From: an uncultured Sphingobacteriales bacterium
Lineage (GTDB): Bacteria > Bacteroidota > Bacteroidia > Chitinophagales > Chitinophagaceae
Direction of reading: 5' to 3'
DNA: 18,111 bases
Assembly (NCBI GenBank): GCA_946479435.1
Contig: CAMLFX010000070.1
Coordinates: 1-18,111, forward strand
The notes under the pieces are model-generated. The model had not been told where the DNA came from and did no database searches. It was given only the letters and a program-made list of their open reading frames with translations. The number at the start of each line of letters is the position of its first letter. Positions within the stretch are counted from its first letter, which is position 1. The translations under genes and the position numbers were made by a program. Positions 7,661-15,952 of this stretch are shown here, in pieces.

Positions 7661-8707
7661 ATGGCTGATCTTTCAAAATTCGACCCCAATTCGGTTGGTT
7701 TAAAATCCAACAACATATTCGGATTACCATTTAAACAGGACGAGGCTGAACTGGTATTATTGCCTATACCCTGGGAGGTGACCATCTCTTACCGGGATGG
7801 TACGTCGCGCGGGCCCGAAAATATTTATGATGCATCGATGCAGATAGACCTCTACGACCCCGATGTAGTAGATGGTTGGAAGAAAGGCTTCCACATGCTG
7901 CCTATTGATAAGAATATACGCAAGAAAAGCGATTACCTGCGCCAATGCGCAGAGCTTATCATATCGCACCTGGTAGATGGTGGTGTAGTGGCAGAGAACG
8001 AGCAGCTAAGCGAAAAGCTGGAAGAAGTGAACAAAGGTGGCGATATGCTGATGAGCTGGGTGCATGAAATGACGGGCAACCTGCTAAGAGAAGGTAATAA
8101 AGTAGGCCTTATAGGTGGCGACCATAGCACCCCGCTGGGTTTCATAAAAGCATTATCGGAAATACATAGCGATTTTGGGGTATTGCAGATAGATGCACAC
8201 GCCGACCTGCGTAATGCTTATGAGGGTTTTACCTACTCACACGCATCTATTATGTACAATGTGCTGAATATGATACCGCAGGTAAAGAAGCTGGTACAGG
8301 TAGGCATACGCGACTATTGCGATGAGGAATTGATGATGATACGAGAAAACCCTGACCGTATTGCTACCTTCTTCGATAAAGACATAAAAGAAGCGCAATA
8401 TGAAGGCAGCACCTGGAAGCAGATATGTGAGAATATAGTGGTTGAGCTACCGCAGAAAGTATATATCAGTTTCGATATTGATGGCCTTGATCCTAAGCTT
8501 TGTCCTAATACAGGCACTCCTGTACCTGGTGGTTTTGAAATGGAGCAGGTATTTTATTTGTTCAAAGTATTGAAAGCCAGCGGCAGGGAATTGATAGGCT
8601 TCGACCTGAATGAAGTATCGACCGGCGAACACAGCCAGGATGGTATTGATAGTATAGTAGGCGCACGTGTACTATACAAATTATGCAACTACATGGTAGC
8701 TAAATAA
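7661..8707 (+). CDS. Arginase/agmatinase-family ureohydrolase
   Basis: 348 residues, cytoplasmic, dinuclear manganese enzyme family. All metal-binding motifs are present: GGDHS (His155), DAHADLR (Asp178, His180, Asp182) and SFDIDGLDP (Asp272, Asp274), followed by the TGTPVPGG loop at 284-291. Spacing of the first two motifs equals that of E. coli agmatinase SpeB. Compared with the usual length of about 300 it has extra sequence, mostly between GTSRGPE (about residue 47) and GGDHS, including a charged stretch around residues 110-127 that looks like a helical insertion. Members hydrolyse guanidino substrates (arginine, agmatine or formiminoglutamate) to urea or formamide; which one cannot be decided here. 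In Bacteroidota an agmatinase would feed polyamine synthesis, but no polyamine or histidine-degradation gene is adjacent. It is a single-gene unit with its own promoter and hairpin. Confidence 0.88.
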   Translation: MADLSKFDPNSVGLKSNNIFGLPFKQDEAELVLLPIPWEVTISYRDGTSRGPENIYDASMQIDLYDPDVVDGWKKGFHMLPIDKNIRKKSDYLRQCAELIISHLVDGGVVAENEQLSEKLEEVNKGGDMLMSWVHEMTGNLLREGNKVGLIGGDHSTPLGFIKALSEIHSDFGVLQIDAHADLRNAYEGFTYSHASIMYNVLNMIPQVKKLVQVGIRDYCDEELMMIRENPDRIATFFDKDIKEAQYEGSTWKQICENIVVELPQKVYISFDIDGLDPKLCPNTGTPVPGGFEMEQVFYLFKVLKASGRELIGFDLNEVSTGEHSQDGIDSIVGARVLYKLCNYMVAK

Positions 8708-8729
8708 TAAATTAAATATTAATTTATTG

Positions 8730-8756
8730 CAAACGCAGGCTTCTGGCCTGCGTTTG
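8730..8756 (+). terminator. Hairpin terminator after the ureohydrolase gene
   Basis: A perfect 11-base stem, CAAACGCAGGC at 8730-8740 and GCCTGCGTTTG at 8746-8756, with a TTCTG loop, 22 bases after the stop codon. The tail after the stem (TCGTGTATAATG) has no run of T, so it is a strong hairpin but an imperfect intrinsic terminator; it could also protect the 3' end of the mRNA. Confidence 0.6.
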
Positions 8757-8807
8757 TCGTGTATAATGACATATATTATCGTTTTATGTTGCTATTGGCA
8801 AATTAAT

Positions 8808-8838
8808 ATTGCAGCACAGTAGGGGTAAAATACTTTTA
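8808..8838 (+). promoter_or_regulatory. Weak promoter candidate for the TonB receptor gene
   Basis: ATTG at 8808-8811, 19 bases, then TACTTTTA at 8831-8838, which differs from the Bacteroidota -7 consensus TAnnTTTG only in the last base. It would leave a leader of about 85 bases before the ATG at 8929. The rest of the 221-base gap between 8707 and 8929 shows nothing else I can name apart from the terminator at 8730-8756. Confidence 0.3.
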
Positions 8839-8928
8839 TTACGTTTTAATGCAGAGCCGTGTACCTGTGCAATATAAATTGCCCTATGGCGTTTTCAAGA
8901 ATAATAAAAAGCTCATTATCAACCGACG

Positions 8929-11256
8929 ATGAATATGAAACTGCTTCTAAACCTTCTATTGCTGTTGTGCTTGCCGGCAATACTATATGCCCAGAATGTC
9001 ACGATCAGTGGCTATATATCAGAAAAGAAAAGTGGTGAACGTTTGATAGGTGCTGTAGTTTTTGATCCTCAAAGAAATATTGGTACTACCAGCAATACTT
9101 ATGGTTTTTATTCGCTCACTATACCATCGGCTACCGAAAGCATTAGCTTGCGTGTCTCTTATATAGGTTATACTACTGTTGAACGTACAATAGCGCCGGG
9201 TAGTAATGTGTCCTTAAACATAGAGCTGGAAAATGTTACCGACCTGAATGAAGTAGTGGTAACGGCGCAGAAAGATGCAATACACACTACCACACGTATG
9301 AGTACTATCGACCTGCCGATACAAACTATCAAATCACTGCCCGCATTTCTTGGAGAGGTGGATATTATGAAAGCCATACAGCTATTGCCCGGTGTGCAGG
9401 GAGGTAATGAAGGAACTTCAGGGATATATGTACGTGGTGGTGGCCCCGATCAAAACCTGATACTGCTGGATGGGGTACCCGTGTACAATGCCAGCCACTT
9501 GTTTGGTTTCTTCAGTGTATTCAATGCCGATGCGATACGCAATGTGGAAGTAGTAAAGGGTGGGTTTCCAGCACGTTATGGTGGCAGGTTATCTTCCGTT
9601 ATCGATATAAATATGAAGGAGGGCGATAAGAACAAGCTACATGGCGAAGGCGGTATTGGCTTAATAGCATCGCGTTTGACACTTGAGGGGCCAATACAAA
9701 AAGGTAAATCTTCCTTTATGATATCCGGCCGCCGTACGTATATCGATCTTATTGCAGGCCCCCTTATTAATAATAATAGCACGCTGAAAACAGGCTATTA
9801 TTTTTACGATCTGAATGGCAAGGTGAATTTTGAACTGGGTAAGAACGACCATATTTATTTCAGCGGCTATATGGGTAACGATAAGTTTTATGCAAATGAT
9901 AAAAGTGATGGTTCGCTTGCCAGCAACGAATACAGTTCTACCGCCAACAACAACCTGAAATGGGGAAATATAACTGCTGTAGGCCGTTGGAACCATGAGT
10001 TTTCGCCAAAAGTGTTTGGTAACCTTACTGTGCATTACAGTCAGTACAATTTTCGTATTTCCAGCCAGCAAAAAGATGTTTCTCCGTCTGGTTCCAGTAC
10101 TTTCTCGCTCAAGTATCTGTCAGATATACAAGATAAAGCAGTTAAGTACGATCTTGATATCATACCCAGCGCAAACCACTATATAAAAGTAGGTGGAAGC
10201 TTTGTTGCCCATACTTATTCGCCCGGTGCTATACAAACTAAGCAGACTGAAAATTCAACTGCTAATATTGATACTGCATTTGGTAATCCTGCTATCAATG
10301 CAAATGAGATAGATGCCTATATAGAAGACGACATACGTATAAGCAGCAGGCTGAAATCAAATATTGGCATACACTATACCGGTTTTATGGTGCGCGATAA
10401 ATACTTCCAGGGTTTACAGCCTCGCGTGGCAATACGCTATTTAATTAATGATGAGCTGAGTGCAAAAGCATCGTATGTGCAAATGACGCAGTTCATACAT
10501 CTGCTTACCAATTCTTCGGTTGGTTTGCCAACAGATCTTTGGGTGCCAGCTACCGACAAAGTGCCAAGGCAATTATCACACCAGGCGGCAGTGGGTTTAG
10601 CATACACCCATAAAACAGGAATGGAGGTGAGTCTGGAAGGTTATTATAAAACCATGGAAAATGTGATAGAGTATAAAGAAGGCGCCAGCTTCCTGAACAC
10701 CAACGGAAACTGGGAAGATAAAGTACAGATAGGTAAGGGTAAAAGCTATGGTGGTGAGCTTTTCATACAAAAAAAGAAGGGGAAGTTTACGGGCATGCTG
10801 GGCTATACCTTATCATGGACAACCCGACAGTTCGATAGCTTAAACAATGGAGAAGAATTCCCTTACCGCTACGATCGCCGACACGATCTTAAGATAGCAG
10901 GTATTTATCAATTGGCTAAAAACATTGAAGCAAGTGCAGAATGGGTATATGGTACAGGTAATGCCATTACAATGCCTGTAGGTATTTACCGCACGCAGGA
11001 AGGCTCTGAAATAGAAGTATATGGCAAACGAAACGCCTACCGTATGCCTGCTTACCACCGCGGTGATGTAAGTATCAAATTCATGAAAAAGAAACCGCGC
11101 TGGGAACGTGCATGGGTATTAAGCGTATATAATGTATATAACAGGCAAAACGCTTATTATATAGGTAGAGAAATTACAAAGAATGGTGCCAACCAGTTCA
11201 AGCAATACAGCCTGTTCCCTATTATTCCATCTATCAGTTATCAATTTAAATTCTAA
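8929..11256 (+). CDS. TonB-dependent outer-membrane receptor with N-terminal carboxypeptidase-like domain
   Basis: 775 residues. A signal peptide ends near YAQ (residues 20-22). Residues about 23-105 form a CarboxypepD_reg-like repeat (VTISGYISEKKSGERLIGA, then TSNTYGFYSL and VSYIGYTTVE), typical of Bacteroidota receptors. LNEVVVTAQ at about residue 107 marks the junction to the plug domain, which contains LPGVQGGNEGTSGIYVRGGGPDQNLILLDGVPVYN and later VVKGGFPARYGGRLSSVIDI. The remainder is a beta-barrel ending in ISYQFKF. The ATG at 8929 and another at 8935 (MNMK) are equivalent choices. At under 800 residues it is shorter than SusC-type receptors and is followed by a DUF4249 lipoprotein, not a SusD. 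It should import an unknown ligand using TonB energy. Confidence 0.93.
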   Translation: MNMKLLLNLLLLLCLPAILYAQNVTISGYISEKKSGERLIGAVVFDPQRNIGTTSNTYGFYSLTIPSATESISLRVSYIGYTTVERTIAPGSNVSLNIELENVTDLNEVVVTAQKDAIHTTTRMSTIDLPIQTIKSLPAFLGEVDIMKAIQLLPGVQGGNEGTSGIYVRGGGPDQNLILLDGVPVYNASHLFGFFSVFNADAIRNVEVVKGGFPARYGGRLSSVIDINMKEGDKNKLHGEGGIGLIASRLTLEGPIQKGKSSFMISGRRTYIDLIAGPLINNNSTLKTGYYFYDLNGKVNFELGKNDHIYFSGYMGNDKFYANDKSDGSLASNEYSSTANNNLKWGNITAVGRWNHEFSPKVFGNLTVHYSQYNFRISSQQKDVSPSGSSTFSLKYLSDIQDKAVKYDLDIIPSANHYIKVGGSFVAHTYSPGAIQTKQTENSTANIDTAFGNPAINANEIDAYIEDDIRISSRLKSNIGIHYTGFMVRDKYFQGLQPRVAIRYLINDELSAKASYVQMTQFIHLLTNSSVGLPTDLWVPATDKVPRQLSHQAAVGLAYTHKTGMEVSLEGYYKTMENVIEYKEGASFLNTNGNWEDKVQIGKGKSYGGELFIQKKKGKFTGMLGYTLSWTTRQFDSLNNGEEFPYRYDRRHDLKIAGIYQLAKNIEASAEWVYGTGNAITMPVGIYRTQEGSEIEVYGKRNAYRMPAYHRGDVSIKFMKKKPRWERAWVLSVYNVYNRQNAYYIGREITKNGANQFKQYSLFPIIPSISYQFKF

Positions 11257-11264
11257 TTCTCAGC

Positions 11265-12221
11265 ATGAAAAAATATATCAGTCTATTGTTTGTTTTACCT
11301 TTTTTTGCTGCTTGCGAGAAAAATATTAAAGTAAAACTACCTGACTATGAGGAACAGTTATTTTTCTTCAGCAATGCTGAAACAGGAAATAATTTTTCTG
11401 CCTTTGTAAGGCGGAGCGAAAAAATAACTAACTACAACAATCTGCATGATTTGAGCATAAAGAATGCTACAATAATGTTGTATATAAATGATGATAGCGG
11501 TACGCCGGTATATTATATAGATAGTGCGGAAAGATATTTGTGTTCTGTTATTATTAAGCAAGGCGACAAGTTGAGGATAGAAGTAATGGCGCCTGACTTT
11601 CCCAAACTGGAGGCTAGTGCGGAGGTGCCGGTAGAAGTACCGATAAATGAAGTACGTATAAGGCGTAGTGTAAAGACTGATGGATATGGTAACCCCGCCA
11701 GCGAGGTGAAAATAAAGTTTGCTGACCCCGGCGGCACCGGAGACTATTACTTGCTCGATCTTATATCTGGTGCAGGTACTACCAGCAATTTTGAGGGAGA
11801 TTCCAGCTATATGGGGCCTTGGACGGGTGAGTGGGTATGCGTGCAATCTACTGACCCTTCTATAGATGAAGTAACTGGTAACGATCCTTTATCGGCGGGC
11901 GAACAACAATGTTTACCATCAACAGGCATATTATTGAACGATCAGCTATTTAACGGGCAAACAAAGGAATTGACACTATATGCCAACGATTATTTTTTTC
12001 AGCCTTACGTAGATAGTACTACAGGTATAACATCTTATCCTAAGGTACAGTTGAAACATATTAGCGCTGAATATTACCGATACCTGAAGACCACTAAAAA
12101 TGTATTGGATAATAGTGGCAACCCGTTTGCGGAGCCTGTAAATGTGAAAAGCAATATTAAAAATGGCTACGGTGTGCTGGCACCTGTCAGTGTAAGTATT
12201 AAAGAAATAAAAAACCCATAA
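11265..12221 (+). CDS. DUF4249-type lipoprotein, partner of the TonB receptor
   Basis: 318 residues. The signal peptide ends in FFAAC with lipidation expected at Cys17, followed by EKN, so it is a lipoprotein. The beta-rich pattern matches DUF4249: early strands, then GDKLRIEVMAPDFPKLEASAEVPVEVPI at about residues 98-126, a central DPGGTGDYYLLDL strand pair and a later cysteine pair region. It starts eight bases after the receptor stop, so the two are one operon. DUF4249 proteins are often encoded beside TonB receptors in Bacteroidota and are thought to be outer-membrane accessory proteins; the ligand is unknown. The role as a receptor partner is inference from position. Confidence 0.82.
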   Translation: MKKYISLLFVLPFFAACEKNIKVKLPDYEEQLFFFSNAETGNNFSAFVRRSEKITNYNNLHDLSIKNATIMLYINDDSGTPVYYIDSAERYLCSVIIKQGDKLRIEVMAPDFPKLEASAEVPVEVPINEVRIRRSVKTDGYGNPASEVKIKFADPGGTGDYYLLDLISGAGTTSNFEGDSSYMGPWTGEWVCVQSTDPSIDEVTGNDPLSAGEQQCLPSTGILLNDQLFNGQTKELTLYANDYFFQPYVDSTTGITSYPKVQLKHISAEYYRYLKTTKNVLDNSGNPFAEPVNVKSNIKNGYGVLAPVSVSIKEIKNP

Positions 12222-12265
12222 TACTGCACAAAGGCTTTTGCAGAATATTTTTCTACTTTAGCTTT

Positions 12266-13594
12266 ATGGAGCAAATCATAGTTTCCAACAAAAAAGTACA
12301 GAATGCATGGGCTATGTACGACTGGGCTAACTCAGCGTATAATTTGGTTATTACATCAACCATATTCCCCGCTTATTACGATGCTATAACGAGTACCAAA
12401 GAAAACGGACGGGTAATAAACGATAAGGTGAATTTCTTCGGGCATACGTTTACTAATAGCGTCTTGTTCGATTATGCTTTGGCTGTGGCTTACCTGGTTA
12501 TTGCTCTTATATCGCCCATACTTTCGTCAATTGCCGACTATCGTGGAAATAAGAAGCGGTTCATGCAAATATTCTGCTATATAGGCTCGTTGGCTTGTTG
12601 TGGTTTATACTTTTTTAAAAGCAATACGGTGGAGTTGGGTATCGTGCTATTTGCCATAGCGGCCATTGGTTATTGCGGTAGCCTGGTATTCTACAATGCG
12701 TTCCTTCCTGAAATAGCAACAGAACAAGAGCGGGACAGGTTAAGTGCTAAAGGCTTTTCTTATGGCTATATTGGCAGTGTGTTGTTGCAAGTTATATGCT
12801 TTGTATTTGTGCTGGCCCCGGGCCTGTTTGGTATTACTGACGATAGCTTTCCGCCACGTTTGTCGTTTTTATTAGTAGGGTTCTGGTGGCTGGTATTTGC
12901 ACAAATACCGTTCAGGAAGTTGCCCAAGGGCCAGCCTATAGCTATTACAAGCAAGAATGTATTAACCGGAGGGTTTCATGAATTAGGTAAGGTGTGGCAG
13001 CAAATGAAATCCTTGCCTGTGCTGCGTACTTATCTTGGGGCATTCTTCCTGTACAGCATGGGTGTGCAAACAGTAATGCTGGCGGCAACCTTGTTTGGCA
13101 GTAAAGAAATGAAGCTGGAGACTACACAGTTGATCACCACTATTCTCATTATACAATTGGTGGCAATAGCCGGTGCAACTCTTATGGCCAGGCTATCGGA
13201 AAAGTTTGGTAACCTAAAAGTACTGTTCTTTGTACTTTTTATATGGATAGGCGTATGCATTAGCGCTTATTATATAACTACTGCAGTACAGTTTTATATA
13301 GTAGGTGGCGTAGTAGGTTTGGTTATGGGTGGCATACAATCGCTCAGTCGCTCTACCTATGCCAAGCTGATGCCTGAAACCAAAGACACGGCATCATTTT
13401 TTAGCTTTTACGACGTTACCGAGAAGATAGCCATTGTAATAGGTATGTTTTCCTTTGGTTATATAGAAGAAGCTACAGGCAGCATGCGCAATTCTATATT
13501 GGCCTTAATAGGCTTCTTTGCTGCCGGGGCTATCATTTTGTACCTTGCCATAGTAAAGGCGAAGAAAGAACATTTAAAAACAACAGTTATTTAG
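12266..13594 (+). CDS. MFS transporter, UMF1/Atg22-like family
   Basis: 442 residues with about twelve hydrophobic helices. The N-terminal WAMYDWANSAY (residues 15-25) is the hallmark of the UMF1/Atg22-like branch of the major facilitator superfamily. The loop ADYRGNKKRFM at 90-100 is the MFS motif A between helices 2 and 3, and PEIATEQERDRLSAKGFSYGYIGS at about 148-171 is also typical. The yeast relative Atg22 exports amino acids from the vacuole; bacterial substrates are mostly unknown, so I assign none. A near-match to the -7 element (TACTTTAG at 12254-12261) precedes the ATG, only five bases away, so the promoter is uncertain. The downstream hydrolase begins two bases after this stop. Confidence 0.88.
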   Translation: MEQIIVSNKKVQNAWAMYDWANSAYNLVITSTIFPAYYDAITSTKENGRVINDKVNFFGHTFTNSVLFDYALAVAYLVIALISPILSSIADYRGNKKRFMQIFCYIGSLACCGLYFFKSNTVELGIVLFAIAAIGYCGSLVFYNAFLPEIATEQERDRLSAKGFSYGYIGSVLLQVICFVFVLAPGLFGITDDSFPPRLSFLLVGFWWLVFAQIPFRKLPKGQPIAITSKNVLTGGFHELGKVWQQMKSLPVLRTYLGAFFLYSMGVQTVMLAATLFGSKEMKLETTQLITTILIIQLVAIAGATLMARLSEKFGNLKVLFFVLFIWIGVCISAYYITTAVQFYIVGGVVGLVMGGIQSLSRSTYAKLMPETKDTASFFSFYDVTEKIAIVIGMFSFGYIEEATGSMRNSILALIGFFAAGAIILYLAIVKAKKEHLKTTVI

Positions 13595-13596
13595 TT

Positions 13597-14463
13597 ATGA
13601 GATTATTTTCGATAAATGCGGGATACTTTAAGTTGGATGGTGGTGCAATGCATGGTGTAGTACCTAAAAGCATGTGGAATAAAGCCAACCCTGCCGATGA
13701 TAACAACATGTGTACCTGGGCTATGCGCTGTTTGCTGATAGAGCATGGCAATTATAAGATATTGATAGATACCGGCATGGGTACCAAGCAAGACGAAAAA
13801 TTCTTTAGCTATTATTACCCGGATACAAGTGTTACAATAGAAAAGTCATTGGCTGAACACGGTTTTAAGCCGGAAGATATTACTGATGTGTTTCTTACAC
13901 ACTTACATTTCGATCATTGCGGCGGTGCTATAAAACGTGATGGCGATAAGCTTGTGCCAGCGTTTCCTAATGCCATATACTGGAGCAATCAAAAACACTG
14001 GGAGGCGGCAGTAAACCCAAACGAGCGTGAAAGGGCATCTTTTCTTAAGGAAAATATACAGCCTATAAAAGATAGCGGACAGTTGCGCATGGTAGAAGCT
14101 ACTGACGGTAGCAACTGGATAAAAGATATTGATTTGCGCTTGGTGAATGGCCATACCGACACTATGATGCTACCACAGATCAATTACAACGGTACTACGG
14201 TGCTGTACTGTGCCGATCTGATACCGAGTGCAGCGCATATATCCATGCCATGGGTTATGGCTTACGATATGCGACCGGTTGATACGCTAAAAGAAAAACA
14301 CCTGATACTTAATGAGGCAGCTGAACAAAATTGGGTTCTTTTCTTCGAGCACGACCCTAAAATAGAATGCTGTACATTAAAGAATGAGAATGGCCGGATT
14401 AAAATAGATAAGACTTTCCCGCTAAGTGATCTGGTAAAAGAAAAGGATGCTGCTGATAAATAA
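13597..14463 (+). CDS. Metallo-beta-lactamase-fold hydrolase, lactonase-like
   Basis: 288 residues, no signal peptide, so cytoplasmic. The full dinuclear zinc set is visible: THLHFDHCGG with His102, His104, Asp106 and His107; His186 in NGHTDT; Asp207 in YCADLIP; His252 in FFEHDP. The arrangement, with an N-terminal cap before the LIDTG strand (residues 56-60), resembles the AHL-lactonase/AiiA-like and related broad MBL subfamilies. The substrate is unknown; quorum-quenching activity would be speculation. It starts two bases after the MFS stop, so transport of a molecule and its hydrolysis may be coupled. A strong terminator follows. Confidence 0.87.
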   Translation: MRLFSINAGYFKLDGGAMHGVVPKSMWNKANPADDNNMCTWAMRCLLIEHGNYKILIDTGMGTKQDEKFFSYYYPDTSVTIEKSLAEHGFKPEDITDVFLTHLHFDHCGGAIKRDGDKLVPAFPNAIYWSNQKHWEAAVNPNERERASFLKENIQPIKDSGQLRMVEATDGSNWIKDIDLRLVNGHTDTMMLPQINYNGTTVLYCADLIPSAAHISMPWVMAYDMRPVDTLKEKHLILNEAAEQNWVLFFEHDPKIECCTLKNENGRIKIDKTFPLSDLVKEKDAADK

Positions 14464-14488
14464 TTGCAGGTTTACGGAAAATATATTT

Positions 14489-14511
14489 AAAGGAGCTATA
14501 TGCTCCTTTTT
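14489..14511 (+). terminator. Rho-independent terminator after the MFS-MBL operon
   Basis: Stem AAAGGAGC at 14489-14496 and GCTCCTTT at 14502-14509 with loop TATAT, directly followed by further T residues (TTTTTGCTTTT). This is a textbook intrinsic terminator 25 bases after the stop codon. Confidence 0.88.
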
Positions 14512-14519
14512 GCTTTTCA

Positions 14520-14541
14520 GTCGTGACATTGTCATGACAAT
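14520..14541. promoter_or_regulatory. Operator-like TGACA/TGTCA array before the propeller gene
   Basis: GTCGTGAC at 14520-14527 and GTCATGAC at 14531-14538 are near-identical repeats eleven bases apart. Read as half-sites they are TGACA (14524-14528), TGTCA (14530-14534) and TGACA (14535-14539). Bases 14528-14541 form a perfect 14-base palindrome, ATTGTCATGACAAT. The array lies 30-50 bases upstream of the -7 element at 14571, where an activator or repressor would bind. The factor is unknown. Confidence 0.45.
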
Positions 14542-14570
14542 ATTAAACTGTAGAAATCATGCTGCACACT

Positions 14571-14578
14571 TAGCTTTG
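14571..14578 (+). promoter_or_regulatory. Bacteroidota -7 promoter element for the propeller gene
   Basis: TAGCTTTG is an exact match to TAnnTTTG, 24 bases before the preferred ATG at 14603. No TTTG-like -33 element is present at the usual distance (the region reads AATATTAAACTG), which fits a promoter that depends on an activator bound at 14520-14541. Confidence 0.5.
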
Positions 14579-14602
14579 CACCGTCATTTAAAAGCCATTT
14601 CA

Positions 14603-15733
14603 ATGAGAATTTCTGCCTCTTACAAAAGCCTGGCAATACTTGCAGGTTTATTTGCATGTACGCAAACTTATGCGCAAGAACATAAAAACAGTGAACATGC
14701 TCACAGTGCGGCAACAGGGAAGCCTGTTACCGGTACACTACGCTACGAAGACGAAAAACATTTTAAGAATATTCAGCAGCTAACCTGGGGTGGCGATAAT
14801 GCTGAAGCATATTTTGGACTGGATGGTAAGGCCATTGTTTTTCAACGTACCAACCCGAAGGAAGGTATTGATTGCGACCAGATATTCTACGGTAAGTTGC
14901 CTAAAAACATGAAGGACAGCTTTAAGTACACCAGGATAAGTAATGGTAAAGGCCGTACTACATGCGCTTATATTATGCCTGATGGTAAACACGTAGTATA
15001 TGCTTCAACACATTTAGGTGGTGAAGCTTGCCCGCCGGTGCCTGATAGAAAAGTTTTGAAAAAATATGTTTGGCCAATTTACGATAGCTATGACATATTC
15101 GTTGCCGACCTGAAAGGTAATATCACTAAACAACTGACCAATGAGCCAGGTTATGATGGTGAAGCAACTATATCGCCTAAAAAAGATAAAATACTATTTA
15201 CCTCCATGCGCAATGGCGATCTTGACCTATATACAATGGATATGGATGGTAAGAATGTAAAGCAAATAACTAAAGATCTGGGTTACGATGGTGGTGCATG
15301 GTTTTCGCCCGATGGTAAGAAAATAGTGTGGCGTGCATCCCGCCCTACTAGCGAAGCTGATGTTAAAGAATATAAAGACCTGCTGGCACAAGGCATGGTA
15401 GCGCCTACTAATATGGAAGTGTTTATTGCAGATGCCGATGGGAGCAATGTGCAGCAAGTAACCAAGCTGGGCAAAGCTAACTGGGCACCTAACTTCACTG
15501 CCGATGGTAAGCGCATCATCTTCGCTTCTAACCATGAATATGAGAGAGGTTTCCCCTTTAATATGTACCTGATAAATTTTGATGGTACCGGGCTTGAAAA
15601 AATATCGCACGATGGAGGCTTTGATGCATTCCCTATGTTCTCGCCCGATGGTAAGAAACTTATCTTCAGCTCAAACCGCAATAACGGTGGTACGCACGAT
15701 ACAAATGTATTTATCTGCGATTGGGTTGACTAG
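14603..15733 (+). CDS. Exported TolB-like (PD40) beta-propeller protein
   Basis: 376 residues from the ATG at 14603. The frame is open further upstream to 14447, but that would overlap the previous gene, its terminator and the promoter; the start at 14603 gives a normal signal peptide (MRISASY, hydrophobic core, ending TYA before QEH, about residue 24). Repeated WD40-like PD40 blades follow: MPDGKHVVYAS (125-135), SPKKDKILFTSMRNGDLDLY (191-210), SPDGKKIVWRASRP (235-248), TADGKRIIFASN (299-310) and SPDGKKLIFSSNRN (347-360). The family mediates protein-protein contacts in the periplasm, as in TolB, or occurs in exported peptidase-related proteins; no catalytic domain is attached here. A His-rich segment (EHKNSEHAHSA) follows the cleavage site. 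Function unknown beyond a secreted propeller. Confidence 0.85.
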   Translation: MRISASYKSLAILAGLFACTQTYAQEHKNSEHAHSAATGKPVTGTLRYEDEKHFKNIQQLTWGGDNAEAYFGLDGKAIVFQRTNPKEGIDCDQIFYGKLPKNMKDSFKYTRISNGKGRTTCAYIMPDGKHVVYASTHLGGEACPPVPDRKVLKKYVWPIYDSYDIFVADLKGNITKQLTNEPGYDGEATISPKKDKILFTSMRNGDLDLYTMDMDGKNVKQITKDLGYDGGAWFSPDGKKIVWRASRPTSEADVKEYKDLLAQGMVAPTNMEVFIADADGSNVQQVTKLGKANWAPNFTADGKRIIFASNHEYERGFPFNMYLINFDGTGLEKISHDGGFDAFPMFSPDGKKLIFSSNRNNGGTHDTNVFICDWVD

Positions 15734-15759
15734 TAAAACTGTTTTATAATATTTTGGGG

Positions 15760-15796
15760 ATGGCTACTCTGCGTTACATGAGTAGCCATTATTTTT
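15760..15796 (+). terminator. Rho-independent terminator after the propeller gene
   Basis: Stem ATGGCTACTC at 15760-15769 and GAGTAGCCAT at 15780-15789, ten-base loop, then TATTTTTTG. It lies 26 bases after the stop. Confidence 0.85.
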
Positions 15797-15830
15797 TGTT
15801 GTAATTATAAAATAAATCTTGTGTAGGTAA

Positions 15831-15908
15831 CGTATGTATATACATTTTTTGATTCGAGATTGATGTGCGTTTTAAATAAAATAGCTTGTAAACAAATGTA
15901 TATATACG
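15831..15908. repeat. Imperfect inverted repeat of ATGTATATACAT-type palindromes
   Basis: CGTATGTATATACATTT at 15831-15847 is matched on the other strand by 15894-15908 (AAATGTATATATACG) with one two-base gap. The left arm contains a perfect 12-base palindrome, ATGTATATACAT (15834-15845); the right arm contains GTATATATAC (15898-15907). Centres are about 60 bases apart. They could be paired operator sites or an easily melted element. Confidence 0.5.
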
Positions 15909-15952
15909 ACAGATATTTTTCGTTTGAATTGAACTTTTTATTATTCAGAAAA

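Noticed and set aside
11358..11846. 162-residue minus-strand frame opposite the DUF4249 gene
   Set aside because: Shadow of a real lipoprotein gene; no motif, signal or ribosome binding site.
12227..12244. Possible hairpin between the DUF4249 and MFS genes
   Set aside because: Pairing of the CAAAG/CTTTTG segments needs a bulge and leaves too short a loop; not a credible terminator.
14447..14602. Upstream extension of the propeller gene to 14447
   Set aside because: It would overlap the end of the MBL gene, run through a strong terminator and the promoter, and bury the signal peptide 52 residues inside the protein.
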